Source of the DNA: Pedobacter gandavensis
GTDB lineage: Bacteria; Bacteroidota; Bacteroidia; Sphingobacteriales; Sphingobacteriaceae
Direction of reading: 5' to 3'
DNA: 64,000 nt
Assembly: GCF_014172405.1 (NCBI RefSeq)
Contig: NZ_WNXC01000010.1
Location: 186,001 to 250,000 of the forward strand
Of the stretch, positions 36,102 to 44,649 are shown one piece after another. Within the stretch, counting starts at the first letter, position 1. Each line of letters opens with the position of its first letter. The notes under the pieces are model-generated. The model ran no database searches. It was not told the origin of the DNA and was given only the letters and a program-made list of their open reading frames with translations. The position numbers were made by a program, and so were the translations under genes.

Positions 36102-38300
36102 TTACAAAACCAATAGCCCAAAATCCCTTAAATTATAAATAGGTTCTGAATACCAGAACAATTCGAAATGTTCCATTGTCTTTTCATAGTCCGCTTTAAT
36201 TTCCTGGAAGGTATACACCTGTGTATTGGAAACCGCTATTTTCTTTAAGATGGAAGTCAACCATTCCCCTTCATTCTTATTCGTCTGAATGCTAAAGCTT
36301 TCCTTTTTGTCATGAAAAGTTAAGACCATTGTTTCCAAAGGCTTATTCTTCTTATACTTTGTAAAGATCTCCTGATCGGGCTTTCCTCCTAACCAAACTA
36401 CTTTAGCCGTTGGTTTAGTATTGAGTTTGCTCTCATCTTTGATTGCTTTCTCAATAAAGTCTGCCGGAATATCCGTTTTTGGAATCTTAAAATCAAACCA
36501 GTCCTGCAATTTGTATTCGAAACAGATACCATGCATAAAATTGAACAACGACTTCTTTAATCCGAAGCTGAATTTATTATGATCTATCCCCGTTTTATCG
36601 ATGTAATTGATGTCATTATTGGCAAAAGTTCCGATCACTTCCGTCTCTTTAACTACTCCAAATTTCTCTGGATACAAGCCAACAGGACTATGGGCTGTCA
36701 TTGCGAACTGATGCCAGAAGCCAGATTGTAAAACACCTGCTTCGAACAATTGTCTAACCATTTCCAGACTATCTACAGTCTCCTGAATGGTCTGTGTAGG
36801 ATATCCATACATCAAATAAGCATGTACTAATATTCCTGCTTCCGTCAGGTTTCGGGTCACACGGGCTACTTGTTCAACCGTTACCCCTTTGTCAATCAGC
36901 TTTAACAACCGATCCGATGCGACTTCTAATCCACCAGAAACGGCGATACAGCCTGAAGCTTTGAGCAGAATACACAGATCTCTGGTAAAGCTTTTCTCAA
37001 ACCGAATGTTCGTCCACCAGGTCACAGAGATTTTCCTTCTTAAGATCTCCAATGCCACTTCCCGCATCAATGCAGGTGGGGCAGCTTCATCTACGAAATG
37101 AAAACCATTCTGGCCGGTTTTTGCACTTAACTCTTCAATCCGATCTACGATTAATTTAGCAGCAACAGGTTCATACACCTTAATATAATCCAAAGAGATA
37201 TCACAGAAGGTACATTTCCCCCAATAACAGCCATGCGCCATGGTCAATTTGTTCCAACGGCCATCACTCCACATCCGGTGCATTGGATTTACAATTTCAA
37301 TTACTGAAATATATTGGTCCAATTTTAAATCACTGTAATCTGGCGTTCCTACATCGAATTGCTTATAGTCGGTTCTTAAAGCATCATTCTTATAGACCAC
37401 TTCCCCATTTTCCAATAGAAAAGTTCTTTTAAACAAGCTTAGCTCGCGTGGTTTGAAAATTGAATCATAGATCAGTTCCACAGGCAATTCTCCATCATCC
37501 AGGGAGATGAAATCGAAAAACTCAAAGACTCTCTGATCAGAAAGGGAGCGTAATTCTGTATTTGGAAAACCACCACCCATTGATATTTTAATCTCAGGAT
37601 AGTTTCTTTTTACATATTGTGCGCATCGGAATGCAGCATATAAATTCCCTGGAAAGGGAACAGAGATTAAGAATAATTTAGGTTGAATCAGCGCGATCTT
37701 CTCTTCCAGAATATCCATCAGGAGCTTATCCATATAGGTATATTCCTGACTTAAGGCTCCATAAAGCTCATCAAATGAGTTTGCACTTCTTCCTAATCTT
37801 TCCGCATAACGACTAAAACCAAAGTTCGGGTCAATACATTCAATGATGAAATCCGAGATATCTTCCAGATATAGTGTCGCTAAGTGCTTCCCTTTATCTT
37901 GCGTTCCCATGGTACCAAATGCCCAATCCAGTTCATCCAATTGCTCAAATCTTGATGCTTCTGGTAAGAAGTCCTCCTGACAAATCTGCAAAGCTAAAGT
38001 TGGATTTTTACCCTGAAGAAAAGCAATAACAGCATCAATGCTCTTGATATACTCCTCTTTTAAAGCCAAAATTCGTTTGGAATTTGGGCTGATAGACTTT
38101 ACAGATCGTTGCGTTGCATGCATAAAAAGATCTTCCAACCCTTTTCTGGAAAACAAAGCCAAAATCACTTCAATACCTAAATCGGCTTGAGTTGAAGAGA
38201 TATTTTTAGTATTCAAAAAACCTTTGATATATGCAGTTGCAGGATACGGGGTATTCAGCTGGGTAAAAGGAGGGGTAACAAGGAAAAGATCTGTTTTCAA
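36102..38300 (-). CDS. B12-binding-type radical SAM protein with CX4CX2C cluster motif
   Basis: 732 residues. The N-terminal region (to about 330) resembles the B12-binding Rossmann domain of class B radical SAM enzymes (LITVPFPGNLYAAF-like segment and MGGGFPNTEL). The radical SAM domain follows with cysteines 358, 363 and 366 in GCYWGKCTFCD. The first two cysteines are four, not three, residues apart. Downstream motifs VDEAAPPALMREVALEIL, SGGLEVASDRLL and HAYLMYGYPTQT support the TIM barrel. The substrate is unknown. It is divergent from the lemA gene. Confidence 0.85.
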   Translation of the reverse strand: MKTDLFLVTPPFTQLNTPYPATAYIKGFLNTKNISSTQADLGIEVILALFSRKGLEDLFMHATQRSVKSISPNSKRILALKEEYIKSIDAVIAFLQGKNPTLALQICQEDFLPEASRFEQLDELDWAFGTMGTQDKGKHLATLYLEDISDFIIECIDPNFGFSRYAERLGRSANSFDELYGALSQEYTYMDKLLMDILEEKIALIQPKLFLISVPFPGNLYAAFRCAQYVKRNYPEIKISMGGGFPNTELRSLSDQRVFEFFDFISLDDGELPVELIYDSIFKPRELSLFKRTFLLENGEVVYKNDALRTDYKQFDVGTPDYSDLKLDQYISVIEIVNPMHRMWSDGRWNKLTMAHGCYWGKCTFCDISLDYIKVYEPVAAKLIVDRIEELSAKTGQNGFHFVDEAAPPALMREVALEILRRKISVTWWTNIRFEKSFTRDLCILLKASGCIAVSGGLEVASDRLLKLIDKGVTVEQVARVTRNLTEAGILVHAYLMYGYPTQTIQETVDSLEMVRQLFEAGVLQSGFWHQFAMTAHSPVGLYPEKFGVVKETEVIGTFANNDINYIDKTGIDHNKFSFGLKKSLFNFMHGICFEYKLQDWFDFKIPKTDIPADFIEKAIKDESKLNTKPTAKVVWLGGKPDQEIFTKYKKNKPLETMVLTFHDKKESFSIQTNKNEGEWLTSILKKIAVSNTQVYTFQEIKADYEKTMEHFELFWYSEPIYNLRDFGLLVL

Positions 38301-38473
38301 AATGGAATGGTATTACCCTGCAAAAATACAATAATACTTTCAAATCCAGTCTAAACAAAATTGTGGCCTTATAGAGACCCGATTAGAATAAAAATAAATG
38401 CCCTTTCATCTTTTTTTGAAAAACAACATCTCTGCAAAAATAGTTGGTTTTTTATCTATCTTTCTCCTTACCT

Positions 38474-39022
38474 ATGCTATACCTCTTAATCGCCCTAATT
38501 TGCTTGCTAATATTTGGCAGCATATTTTATTACAACACACTTGTGAACAAGAAAAACAGGTTGAAAGAAGCCTGGAGTGGGATCGATGTGTATTTGAAGA
38601 AACGCTATGAATTGATCCCCAACCTCATTGAAACGGTTAAAGTTTATGCCAATTATGAACAAAAATTGATGCAAGATCTGGTTCGGTTGCGTAATGAATC
38701 GATTCAGACCCAACAAAATCAAGAGAAGATCAATACCGAGAGTCATCTTTCAGAAAACATCAACAGATTAATGCTCATTGCCGAAAATTATCCTGATTTG
38801 AAAGCAAATACCAATTTCCAACAGCTCCAAACTCAACTGGAAACCATAGAAACTGAAATTGAACTCTCCAGAAGATATTACAATGGTACCGTGAGGGAGT
38901 ATAACATTCAGGTTCAATCCTTCCCTTCCAACCTTATCGCCGCTATCTTTGGATTTAAAAACGGTATTTTCTTCGAAATAAACAATTCTGTAGCGCGTGA
39001 ACCTGTAAAGGTTTCTTTTTAA
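38474..39022 (+). CDS. LemA family protein
   Basis: About 182 residues from the ATG at 38474; an ATG at 38444 is in frame but would put extra residues before the membrane helix. One N-terminal helix (LLIALICLLIFGSIFYY) is followed by the LemA signature NRLKEAWSGIDVYLKKRYELIPNLIETVK and a helical bundle ending YNIQVQSFPSNLIAAIFGF. The function of LemA proteins is not established. The adjacent DUF2207 gene starts 9 bases later, a recurring pair. Confidence 0.9.
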   Translation: MLYLLIALICLLIFGSIFYYNTLVNKKNRLKEAWSGIDVYLKKRYELIPNLIETVKVYANYEQKLMQDLVRLRNESIQTQQNQEKINTESHLSENINRLMLIAENYPDLKANTNFQQLQTQLETIETEIELSRRYYNGTVREYNIQVQSFPSNLIAAIFGFKNGIFFEINNSVAREPVKVSF

Positions 39023-39031
39023 ATCACCAAT

Positions 39032-40975
39032 ATGAAACTCCAACAGCTATTTACACTGCTTAAGGTATCACTGATATTACTTTTCATTCCTGCTTTGTTC
39101 ACAAAAACTTTAGCGCAGGAACCACTGGCATCAAACATTGACCAGGATAAGCAATCTGAAAGAATCATTTCTTTTCACACTGACATCAGGATTGACACCT
39201 CAGGTATGATGTATCTTTCTGAAAAAATTAAGGTTTATACGTCTGGAAATCAAATCAAACGCGGTATTGTCAGGAACATCCCAGTTTATAGAAAAGATAT
39301 ATTTGGCGACAGAAAATCTGCGGATTTTAAAATAACGAGTATTTTAAAGGATGGAAAGAAGGAAAACTACAAGACTCGAAATGATGGTAGCGACCGCAGT
39401 ATATACATAGGAAATGAAGATCTTATTCTTAATCCAGGTGTTTACACCTATGAAATTAATTACCAAACTAAAGGGCAGGTCGGTTTCTTTAAAACCTATG
39501 ATGAAATTTATTGGAATGTGACCGGTAGTGAATGGGATTTCGAAATAGAAAAAGCCTCTGCTACCATTGTACTTCCTAACGGAGCCCTCCCAGGGAATAC
39601 CGCTTGTTATACTGGCTCTAGTGGTTCAACCAGTAAAAACTGCAGCATCAGCATCAATCCCGACAAGTCCATCAGCTTCCAAACTACTGAAAGTCTGCCA
39701 TCAGGAACTGGCTTCACTGTGGCCTCAGCTTTTACCAAAGGGATGATACACAGACCATCCAATTTCGAACTTTTTTATCAGGACTATTTGAAAATAACCT
39801 TTACACTGCTGCTGCTCATTGGTCTTGGAACTTACTACTACCTCAGCTGGTCGCGTTATGGACGTGATCCGCAAGAACCTATCATCATCCCTAGCTTTAA
39901 CATCCCAAATAACTGGTCACCAGCCCTACTCCGTTATTTTTACATAAAAAAAGTAGATGATAAGTCTTTTGCCATCTCGATCATCAATATGGCTGTTAAA
40001 AAAGTCATAAAAATCACTAAAGGAGCAGGACAGAAAAAAGAAGATTATGCTGTTGAAAAATCAACGGGCTTAACAAGCTTACTGTCGAAAGAAGAAGATG
40101 CCATTTATGTCCGGTTCTTCAACAAAAAAAATAGAATCTACATCAATAAATCGAATGGATCAACCATAAATGCAGCCAAGAATGCTCATGATGATCAATT
40201 GAAACCGCAACTTGACTTAAAAAGCTTCTTCATCAATCACAAGACACAACTCATCAAATCCACACTAATTACGCTGGCTGTATTTGTTGTATTCATGGTT
40301 TTTGTAGAGACAGGCACCCCTTTGATGATGCTTTTTTTCAGTCCTTTTATCATTATCGGAGGGATTTGTTTCTTTGCAGGGTTCAAAATGATAGGCGAGT
40401 CTGTATTTGTAGGAATTTTCCTTATCATTTGGGGAGCTGGATTTGGTGGTGTTCCATTATATATGCTATTATCTAACCTGAGCAAACTACCCATTGTTTC
40501 ACTGGTATTCATCGTAACCAGCACCATCATGTATGCCTCCTATGTTTACCTGATTAGGGCACCTACAGTGGCAGGAACTGATGTTATCAGTAAGATTAAA
40601 GGATTTAAAATGTACCTGGAAACGGCAGAGGAACATCGCTTAAACCTATTGAACCCGCCGGAGCATAGCCCAGAATTGTTTGAGAAATTTTTGCCTTATG
40701 CGCTCGCGCTTGATGTAGAAAATGCCTGGGGAGCCAAGTTTGAAGCGCTGCTCAATGAGGCAGATTACAGCCCAGATTGGTATGAAGGCGACAGGTTTTA
40801 TTATCCTCAGATTGCCAAAGGCTTTATCGTACCATTTAGTAGCGCAGTCAGTGATAGTAAACCAGATACAGGCTCTTCTTCCGGATCGTCCGGAAGTTCA
40901 AGCTGGAGCTCTGGCAGTAGCGGCGGGGGTTCTTCTGGGGGCGGCGGCGGCGGCGGTGGCGGCGGTGGTTGGTAA
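39032..40975 (+). CDS. DUF2207 membrane protein with glycine-rich tail
   Basis: 647 residues. Signal peptide (to about residue 28, TLAQE). The DUF2207 periplasmic domain runs about 40-240 (IRIDTSGMMYLSEKIKVYTSG, YEINYQTKGQVGFFKTYDEIYWNVTG). One membrane helix lies near 250-268, then a cytoplasmic region and further helices at about 408-500. The C-terminus is a Ser/Gly tract ending in an uninterrupted glycine run before a final Trp. The glycine tail recurs in DUF2207 and TPM proteins and is not a frameshift artefact. It is cotranscribed with lemA; function is unknown. Confidence 0.88.
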   Translation: MKLQQLFTLLKVSLILLFIPALFTKTLAQEPLASNIDQDKQSERIISFHTDIRIDTSGMMYLSEKIKVYTSGNQIKRGIVRNIPVYRKDIFGDRKSADFKITSILKDGKKENYKTRNDGSDRSIYIGNEDLILNPGVYTYEINYQTKGQVGFFKTYDEIYWNVTGSEWDFEIEKASATIVLPNGALPGNTACYTGSSGSTSKNCSISINPDKSISFQTTESLPSGTGFTVASAFTKGMIHRPSNFELFYQDYLKITFTLLLLIGLGTYYYLSWSRYGRDPQEPIIIPSFNIPNNWSPALLRYFYIKKVDDKSFAISIINMAVKKVIKITKGAGQKKEDYAVEKSTGLTSLLSKEEDAIYVRFFNKKNRIYINKSNGSTINAAKNAHDDQLKPQLDLKSFFINHKTQLIKSTLITLAVFVVFMVFVETGTPLMMLFFSPFIIIGGICFFAGFKMIGESVFVGIFLIIWGAGFGGVPLYMLLSNLSKLPIVSLVFIVTSTIMYASYVYLIRAPTVAGTDVISKIKGFKMYLETAEEHRLNLLNPPEHSPELFEKFLPYALALDVENAWGAKFEALLNEADYSPDWYEGDRFYYPQIAKGFIVPFSSAVSDSKPDTGSSSGSSGSSSWSSGSSGGGSSGGGGGGGGGGGW

Positions 40976-41007
40976 GTGAGGTAAATACACTTATTACAGC
41001 GAAATTA

Positions 41008-41040
41008 CTTAAACGCAAAAAGCCTTAGATTTCTCTAAGG
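41008..41040. repeat. 33-bp terminator repeat, copy 1
   Basis: Starts CTTAAACGC and contains the stem AGCCTTAGA/TCTAAGG. A second copy at 42548-42580 differs at one base (C to T at the seventh position). The two flank the beta-lactamase-like gene in direct orientation. Confidence 0.85.
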
Positions 41041-41048
41041 CTTTTCTA
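41017..41048 (+). terminator. Bidirectional terminator between DUF2207 and beta-lactamase-like genes
   Basis: AAAAGCCTTAGA pairs with TCTAAGGCTTTT around a short loop, with A-rich and T-rich flanks. It serves the convergent genes ending at 40975 (plus) and 41064 (minus). Confidence 0.88.
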
Positions 41049-41063
41049 TTTTGATCGCAGGAA

Positions 41064-42380
41064 TTATTTACCCTGGAGAAATTTGGCCACCGCATGGTAT
41101 GCTGGTAAGGAATAAGGATCGTTAGCGGCGTTGCTGGCAACCGGGTTTGATGCAAATCGCACAATAACCATATCGACTTTTGGATCGATGTAAATGACTT
41201 GTCCATGAACCCCACGAGCGCAGAAAGCACCGTGTTCGTTATTGGTGATCCACCACATATCCCTGTAACTCCAGCCTTTCAGCAAAGGATAACCTCCTTT
41301 TTCAAAAGCCTTTTTACTGCCTCCTTTACGGATATCGTCAATAGCTGATTTTGGGATGATCTGCTTGCCGTTTGCGACTCCATTGTTCAGAATCAACTGC
41401 CCTAAACGCGCCATATCCCTTAAGCCCATATTAAATCCCCCACCGGCAAAGGCAGTTCCTATGCCATCAACAGCATAATAAGCATCCAGTTCCATCCCAA
41501 TTTTGCTCCAGATCTTTTCCGACAACACTTCTGCAATGGGTTTGCCGGTAACGCGTGCGATGATCCAGCCCAAAACATCGGCATTTACGGTTTTATAGCC
41601 AAAAGCCTCACCATGCGTACCATTTTTCTGCACTGTTGGCAGGTATTCGTAATAGCTTTTAGGGCCATCATAACCTTTGGGTTTAGGAAGCGGATTGCCT
41701 GCGGCCGAAAACTTCCAGATATCTGCATTCGGATCGGCGTAATCCTCACTGAATTTCAGGGCGGTGGTCATGTCCATCACCTGTCGTACTGTGGCATCGC
41801 CGAATGCGGAATTTGCAAGTTCAGGAATGTAATGGGAAACCAGTTTGGTGGTATCTATCAGGCCTTCTTTTGCCAGCATGATGCCCAATGTACCAGTAAC
41901 GGATTTAGTGATCGACATGGCCGCATGCTGCAACTCCGGCTTTAAAGCCCCATAATACTTTTCATAAATAATTTTTCCATGCTGCATGATAACCACCCCA
42001 TCTGCATAAACCTTTTGAAGTGATTCTTCCCAGGTAATGGCCTTACTTTCACCCAGAGGGGTAAACTTAACCTGGTCAATTTCCTTTCGGAGACTTTTGG
42101 ATAAGGGAACGGCATTAGCCAGTCCGCGCGAGACATTGGTAGTAGGCATAAACTGGCGCATATGCGCAGTACTCCATCTGATGGCAGGAAACTGAAAAAA
42201 GCTCCCATCTTCAAAGTAAACTATTCTGTCGGCCGGCGGTGGAGAACCCTGCATCCAACCCATTTTTATAGGATCACTTTCTTTGGCATCCAAATATTTT
42301 GGTTTTTCCTGGGCTTTCAGGCTTGAGCTACATAACGTTAACAAACCACCTAGCACAAAAGGAATCGCACTTTGTTTCAT
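41064..42380 (-). CDS. Exported serine hydrolase (class C beta-lactamase-like)
   Basis: 438 residues with a signal peptide (about 1-23, LKAQE). The active-site SxxK is SITK with Ser156 and Lys159. A Tyr-containing motif lies in GYKTVNADVLGWI, and the third motif is degenerate (RGVHGQVIYID). This places it in the Beta-lactamase superfamily of penicillin-recognising esterases/peptidases, not necessarily a resistance enzyme. It is flanked by two direct copies of a 33-bp terminator sequence and is the last chromosomal-type gene before the defence island. Confidence 0.87.
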   Translation of the reverse strand: MKQSAIPFVLGGLLTLCSSSLKAQEKPKYLDAKESDPIKMGWMQGSPPPADRIVYFEDGSFFQFPAIRWSTAHMRQFMPTTNVSRGLANAVPLSKSLRKEIDQVKFTPLGESKAITWEESLQKVYADGVVIMQHGKIIYEKYYGALKPELQHAAMSITKSVTGTLGIMLAKEGLIDTTKLVSHYIPELANSAFGDATVRQVMDMTTALKFSEDYADPNADIWKFSAAGNPLPKPKGYDGPKSYYEYLPTVQKNGTHGEAFGYKTVNADVLGWIIARVTGKPIAEVLSEKIWSKIGMELDAYYAVDGIGTAFAGGGFNMGLRDMARLGQLILNNGVANGKQIIPKSAIDDIRKGGSKKAFEKGGYPLLKGWSYRDMWWITNNEHGAFCARGVHGQVIYIDPKVDMVIVRFASNPVASNAANDPYSLPAYHAVAKFLQGK

Positions 42381-42547
42381 AAAATTTCAGATTTTAAAAA
42401 TAAGAGGAACATTTATAGCTTAACAGCTGGAAAGAGTTTTCGTTTGTCCCATTTAGCCAGATCATGTTTCAGTTTACAATATGAAACAACCTATTTCAAC
42501 CAAAAATCATTTTTGAAGTCCTAGTGCTATGGATAGATAGAAAAATG

Positions 42548-42580
42548 CTTAAATGCAAAAAGCCTTAGATTTCTCTAAGG
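42548..42580. repeat. 33-bp terminator repeat, copy 2
   Basis: Same as 41008-41040 except one base. The copy ends exactly where the stem closes (CTAAGG) and has lost the T-run, continuing TCTTCAG, so it is no longer a good terminator. Confidence 0.85.
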
Positions 42581-42595
42581 TCTTCAGTGCTCCCT

Positions 42596-42736
42596 TTCGA
42601 ACTGAACTCAAAAAAATTTATTGATGATTTAAGGAAAATCGCAAGGATTAGTGAGTTGGTTACTCAAGAACCCCTTAGTAGAGATTTTACCTTAAAATAT
42701 AAGCGAACCTGGAAAAAGAAAAAGGATAAAAAATAG
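42596..42736 (+). pseudogene. 3' remnant of a truncated gene
   Basis: An open frame that comes out of the terminator repeat with no start codon and ends at TAG 42734-42736. It encodes about 46 residues, including KKFIDDLRKIARISELVTQE and a basic tail KYKRTWKKKKDKK. The charged amphipathic character and codon use look like a real C-terminus. The family is not recognised. It fits a gene whose 5' part was replaced when the island or the repeat arrived. Confidence 0.4.
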
Positions 42737-42809
42737 GTTCTATGGTGAAATTTGGCAGATGATGGTTTAATCCAAGCATTAAACAATTCAATTCAAATGG
42801 TGCAAAGCA

Positions 42810-42898
42810 GTCTCTAGTAGGGTGATTTTATGTGTATAAAAAACCACATTGATCTCTACTAGAGAATGCCAAAAAATGAGTTTATCACTACTAGAGTA
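42810..42898. repeat. Repeat cluster A (CTCTAGTAG/CTACTAGAG motifs)
   Basis: Contains the 9-bp motif at 42812-42820 (forward) and its inverse at 42856-42864 and 42888-42896. The first pair forms an inverted repeat TCTCTAGTAG/CTACTAGAGA. The order and inter-motif sequence (ATAAAAAACCACATTGAT) correspond to cluster B at 45206-45304, so A and B are direct copies about 2.4 kb apart. They flank the DUF6119 gene. Confidence 0.8.
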
Positions 42899-43042
42899 CT
42901 TTGAAGGGGCTTATACGGATTATAGCTATACATGGTCTAATATGTGTTCGTTTTACAAAACAATAAGTAATTTTAGGACTGAACCGTCCGAAATAAGCAG
43001 GTCAGTTTTCCCAAAATATACATAAAAGAAATGCTGTTGATA

Positions 43043-43074
43043 TTTGAAATTTCTTAATACAATAGGTATATTCG
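43043..43074 (+). promoter_or_regulatory. Candidate promoter of the DUF6119 gene
   Basis: TTTG (43043-43046), a 20-base spacer and TATATTCG (43067-43074), one mismatch from TAnnTTTG. The start codon follows at 43099. Confidence 0.35.
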
Positions 43075-43098
43075 ATTTGAATTAACAGTCTTTCCTTT

Positions 43099-44649
43099 AT
43101 GAAATTAACTACTCGACTTGGTAAGAAGGGGCTTACCATAAAACAGCTGCTAAAAACTAACCACAGTTTTAAGGGTCCGATATCTCCTTGGAACGGTATT
43201 CCAGGTTCTGAACTTTATTATGGGCAATCATATGACGGCACGCCGTCCTGGCGGGATTTCCTTCAAACCGGTTCGGAGCAACCATTGGAAGATCTTAAAA
43301 ACCAGGGTGCAGCGGCATTACTTTTCTTGCCTATCGATGGTCGGATGATGATTTACATTTTTGGCTACGGACTAGGAAGTCTTGTAGAAGGTAAAACCGA
43401 ATGGGATTACGGTATTAAGGTTGTGCTCAATTCCATCAATGCCAACGGCATAAGAAGCCTTGATTCTAAGACCATAGATCGGCGCGCCAAGAATAAGCGC
43501 ATCCAACTTGCGACTCAGGGCACCATTGGCGAATTTGAGCTAGATATTGTGAAAGATCTTGTCAGCCAAATCGCTGGAGTATCGGTTGATACGACTTTCG
43601 CAAAAGGTCTAGTCGGCAGCGAAAGTCTGATGCTGACTGTAGATATGGAAGCGACTTCAATCGTAAAAAAAACAAAGCAAATTTATAATGTTTACAATGA
43701 GGTAAAGTATAAGACTACATTTAACTGGATCGACTTTGTGTCTCCGGTTAAGGATAAAACCCTTATTGATGAATTAAATGCTGAACTCCAAGTTGCTCTA
43801 GACAATGCTATCAAGGCCAATGATTCATCTAACTTTTTGCTATCCTATCCCGAGATCATCGAGGCGATGAACATAGATCATATTTGCTATGGTGGCTTTG
43901 GGCCAGAAATAGAGAGTGATTATCCGGACTTTGAAAAATTTTTGGTTGAATATCTTGCCGCTGGCCACACTGGTTTAAGTCACACATTTGACCAGCTTTC
44001 TATTGATCAATACGATGGAGAGGATACATACAAGAAATCATATGGATTTTATCGATGTCTTTCTACGGAACTTGAATATAAGCTTAACTATTATGTTTTG
44101 ACAAACGGAAACTGGTTCCGTTTGGAAAAGACATATTATGATGAAGTGACGAAGTTTTTCGAAGCATTAATAAATAATTCTACAGACTTTACCGGTCCCA
44201 CGAAGGTTTACGTATATGGTGAAACGGCATATCTCGAAAGCTTCTCTCAGCCTGATCATGAGATTATGGATCAGGTATTCTTCATGTCTGGACAGAAGAA
44301 AATCGAGTTTGCAGATATCGTTAGTGGCTCATGTGAGATGATCCATGTGAAGGGCGGGGGATCAGGAAACCAACTTGGGCATATGTTCAACCAAGGCTTT
44401 GTCTCGGCAAGTCTGATGTTGAACGACATCAATTATCGCAAAGAATTTAAAAGAGCGATAAAAATGTCGTCCATTAGCTCTAAATTCAAGACAAAGGATT
44501 TTCTTCCAAGTGAAGTTACTGTCGTCTACAGGATTATCAAGTCTGGAAAGAAGCCAAGCCTTTCATTTTTCGCAAAGATTGCCTTATATGATGCCTATAA
44601 AAAAATAAGGGGGATGGGTTATAATTTTCGGCTCGATTGGCTCAATTGA
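43099..44649 (+). CDS. DUF6119 / TIGR04141 sporadically distributed protein
   Basis: 516 residues. I recognise the TIGR04141 pattern: an N-terminal segment with AALLFLPIDGRMMIYIFGYG, a middle TLDSKTIDRR-like part (SLDSKTIDRRAKNKRIQLAT), and a C-terminal VKGGGSGNQLGHMFNQGFVSA (about residues 414-434), matching the family's GG-S-LSHLF-QG motif. The family is patchily distributed and often near restriction or defence genes; its biochemical activity is, to my knowledge, not established. Genes on both sides point away or converge, so it is a single-gene unit flanked by repeat clusters A and B. Confidence 0.75.
   Translation: MKLTTRLGKKGLTIKQLLKTNHSFKGPISPWNGIPGSELYYGQSYDGTPSWRDFLQTGSEQPLEDLKNQGAAALLFLPIDGRMMIYIFGYGLGSLVEGKTEWDYGIKVVLNSINANGIRSLDSKTIDRRAKNKRIQLATQGTIGEFELDIVKDLVSQIAGVSVDTTFAKGLVGSESLMLTVDMEATSIVKKTKQIYNVYNEVKYKTTFNWIDFVSPVKDKTLIDELNAELQVALDNAIKANDSSNFLLSYPEIIEAMNIDHICYGGFGPEIESDYPDFEKFLVEYLAAGHTGLSHTFDQLSIDQYDGEDTYKKSYGFYRCLSTELEYKLNYYVLTNGNWFRLEKTYYDEVTKFFEALINNSTDFTGPTKVYVYGETAYLESFSQPDHEIMDQVFFMSGQKKIEFADIVSGSCEMIHVKGGGSGNQLGHMFNQGFVSASLMLNDINYRKEFKRAIKMSSISSKFKTKDFLPSEVTVVYRIIKSGKKPSLSFFAKIALYDAYKKIRGMGYNFRLDWLN

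Larger units (their letters stand above)
42381..43098. other. Junction region: terminator copy, truncated gene end and repeat cluster A
   Basis: 718 bases without an intact gene. It contains the second 33-bp terminator copy (42548-42580), the 3' end of a broken gene (42596-42736), repeat cluster A (42810-42898) and a promoter candidate for the DUF6119 gene. It is the apparent left border of the accessory region. Confidence 0.6.

Noticed and set aside
40855..40975. Glycine run at the DUF2207 C-terminus as a frameshift or sequencing artefact
   Set aside because: Ser/Gly-rich tails ending in glycine runs recur in this family, and the frame ends cleanly with Trp and stop.
41008..42580. The 33-bp repeats as attL/attR of an integrated element
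   Set aside because: The repeat is a terminator stem, the segment between carries only a chromosomal-type hydrolase, and no tyrosine integrase is present. A duplication is simpler.
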